Source: Cyanobacteria bacterium PR.3.49
Lineage (GTDB): Bacteria > Cyanobacteriota > Vampirovibrionia > Obscuribacterales > Obscuribacteraceae
Direction: 5' to 3'
NCBI GenBank assembly: GCA_013997645.1
Contig: PNKB01000012.1
Location: 1 to 51,571 of the forward strand
Length of the DNA: 51,571 nucleotides
The position numbers and the translations under genes are program-made. Below, one piece after another: positions 51,462 to 51,571 of the stretch. The notes under the pieces were generated by a model. It was not told the origin of the DNA. It searched no databases and saw only the letters and a program-made list of their open reading frames with translations. The stretch's first letter is position 1; every line of letters begins with the position of its first letter.

Positions 51462-51571
51462 GCTTGATTCATTAATGGATAAAGGGATGGCTGGATTTGA
51501 TTCCCCGTGCAATCGATTATGCCGCAGCACCGTGACGGCTGCGTTACGCCCCAGGTGTAAACTACGTGCGC

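Overview
The window reads as a chromosomal segment of a bacterium with two membranes. Evidence is a TolC-type outer membrane protein, RND pumps with a periplasmic adaptor, FtsH-type and fasciclin proteins, and TonB-C-like secreted domains. Base composition is balanced, Shine-Dalgarno (SD) sites are common, and TTG and GTG starts are frequent. Many sensor kinases, a phytochrome-type small response regulator, and Arg/Pro-rich secreted-enzyme genes fit the non-photosynthetic relatives of cyanobacteria (Melainabacteria/Vampirovibrionia, Obscuribacter-like). This placement is a recollection of family style, not a database result. No tRNA, rRNA, CRISPR array, insertion sequence or prophage was seen.

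Layout. 0.3-5.4 kb: a TolC-like protein, a large HExxH protein and a secreted protein with three TonB-C-like repeats. 5.4-7.2 kb: a minus-strand flavodoxin operon behind a Fur-box-like palindrome, followed by three small unknown genes, one of 52 codons. 7.3-10.9 kb: two translationally coupled sensor kinases. 11.0-13.2 kb: an opine dehydrogenase overlapping an EamA/DMT exporter. 13.4-21.1 kb: a heavy-metal efflux operon (adaptor plus two tandem CzcA-like pumps). 21.3-24.9 kb: a GT-C membrane glycosyltransferase, then RqcP overlapping a 2H-phosphoesterase-like gene. 25.2-31.1 kb: a PocR-PAS kinase with its receiver partner, then dnaG with a ZIP transporter on the opposite strand. 31.3-34.9 kb: dihydropyrimidinase, MurQ and an OmpR-type regulator. 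35.1-39.7 kb: three enzymes (RlpA-like plus M15; alpha/beta hydrolase; M15) sharing an N-terminal W..VA motif. 39.7-45.8 kb: a divergent kinase/regulator pair, a higBA toxin-antitoxin module and a PhoR-like kinase with a small Cys protein. 45.8-51.4 kb: two thioredoxins, a fasciclin protein, an ORF interrupted by TGA, and a very unusual FtsH-like protease with three tandem AAA domains.

How the genes fit together. A metal theme runs through 6-29 kb: Fur-like control of flavodoxin, a possible opine metallophore step with exporter, divalent-cation efflux, and ZIP uptake fused to a beta domain. A cell-wall theme runs through murQ and the M15/RlpA enzymes. Signalling is dense: five histidine kinases and three response regulators, with three kinases sharing one N-terminal membrane module. 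The most novel object is the triple-AAA/M41 protein at the right end. Next are the shared N-terminal tag on the cell-wall enzymes, the RqcP/2H pair and the opine dehydrogenase/exporter pair.
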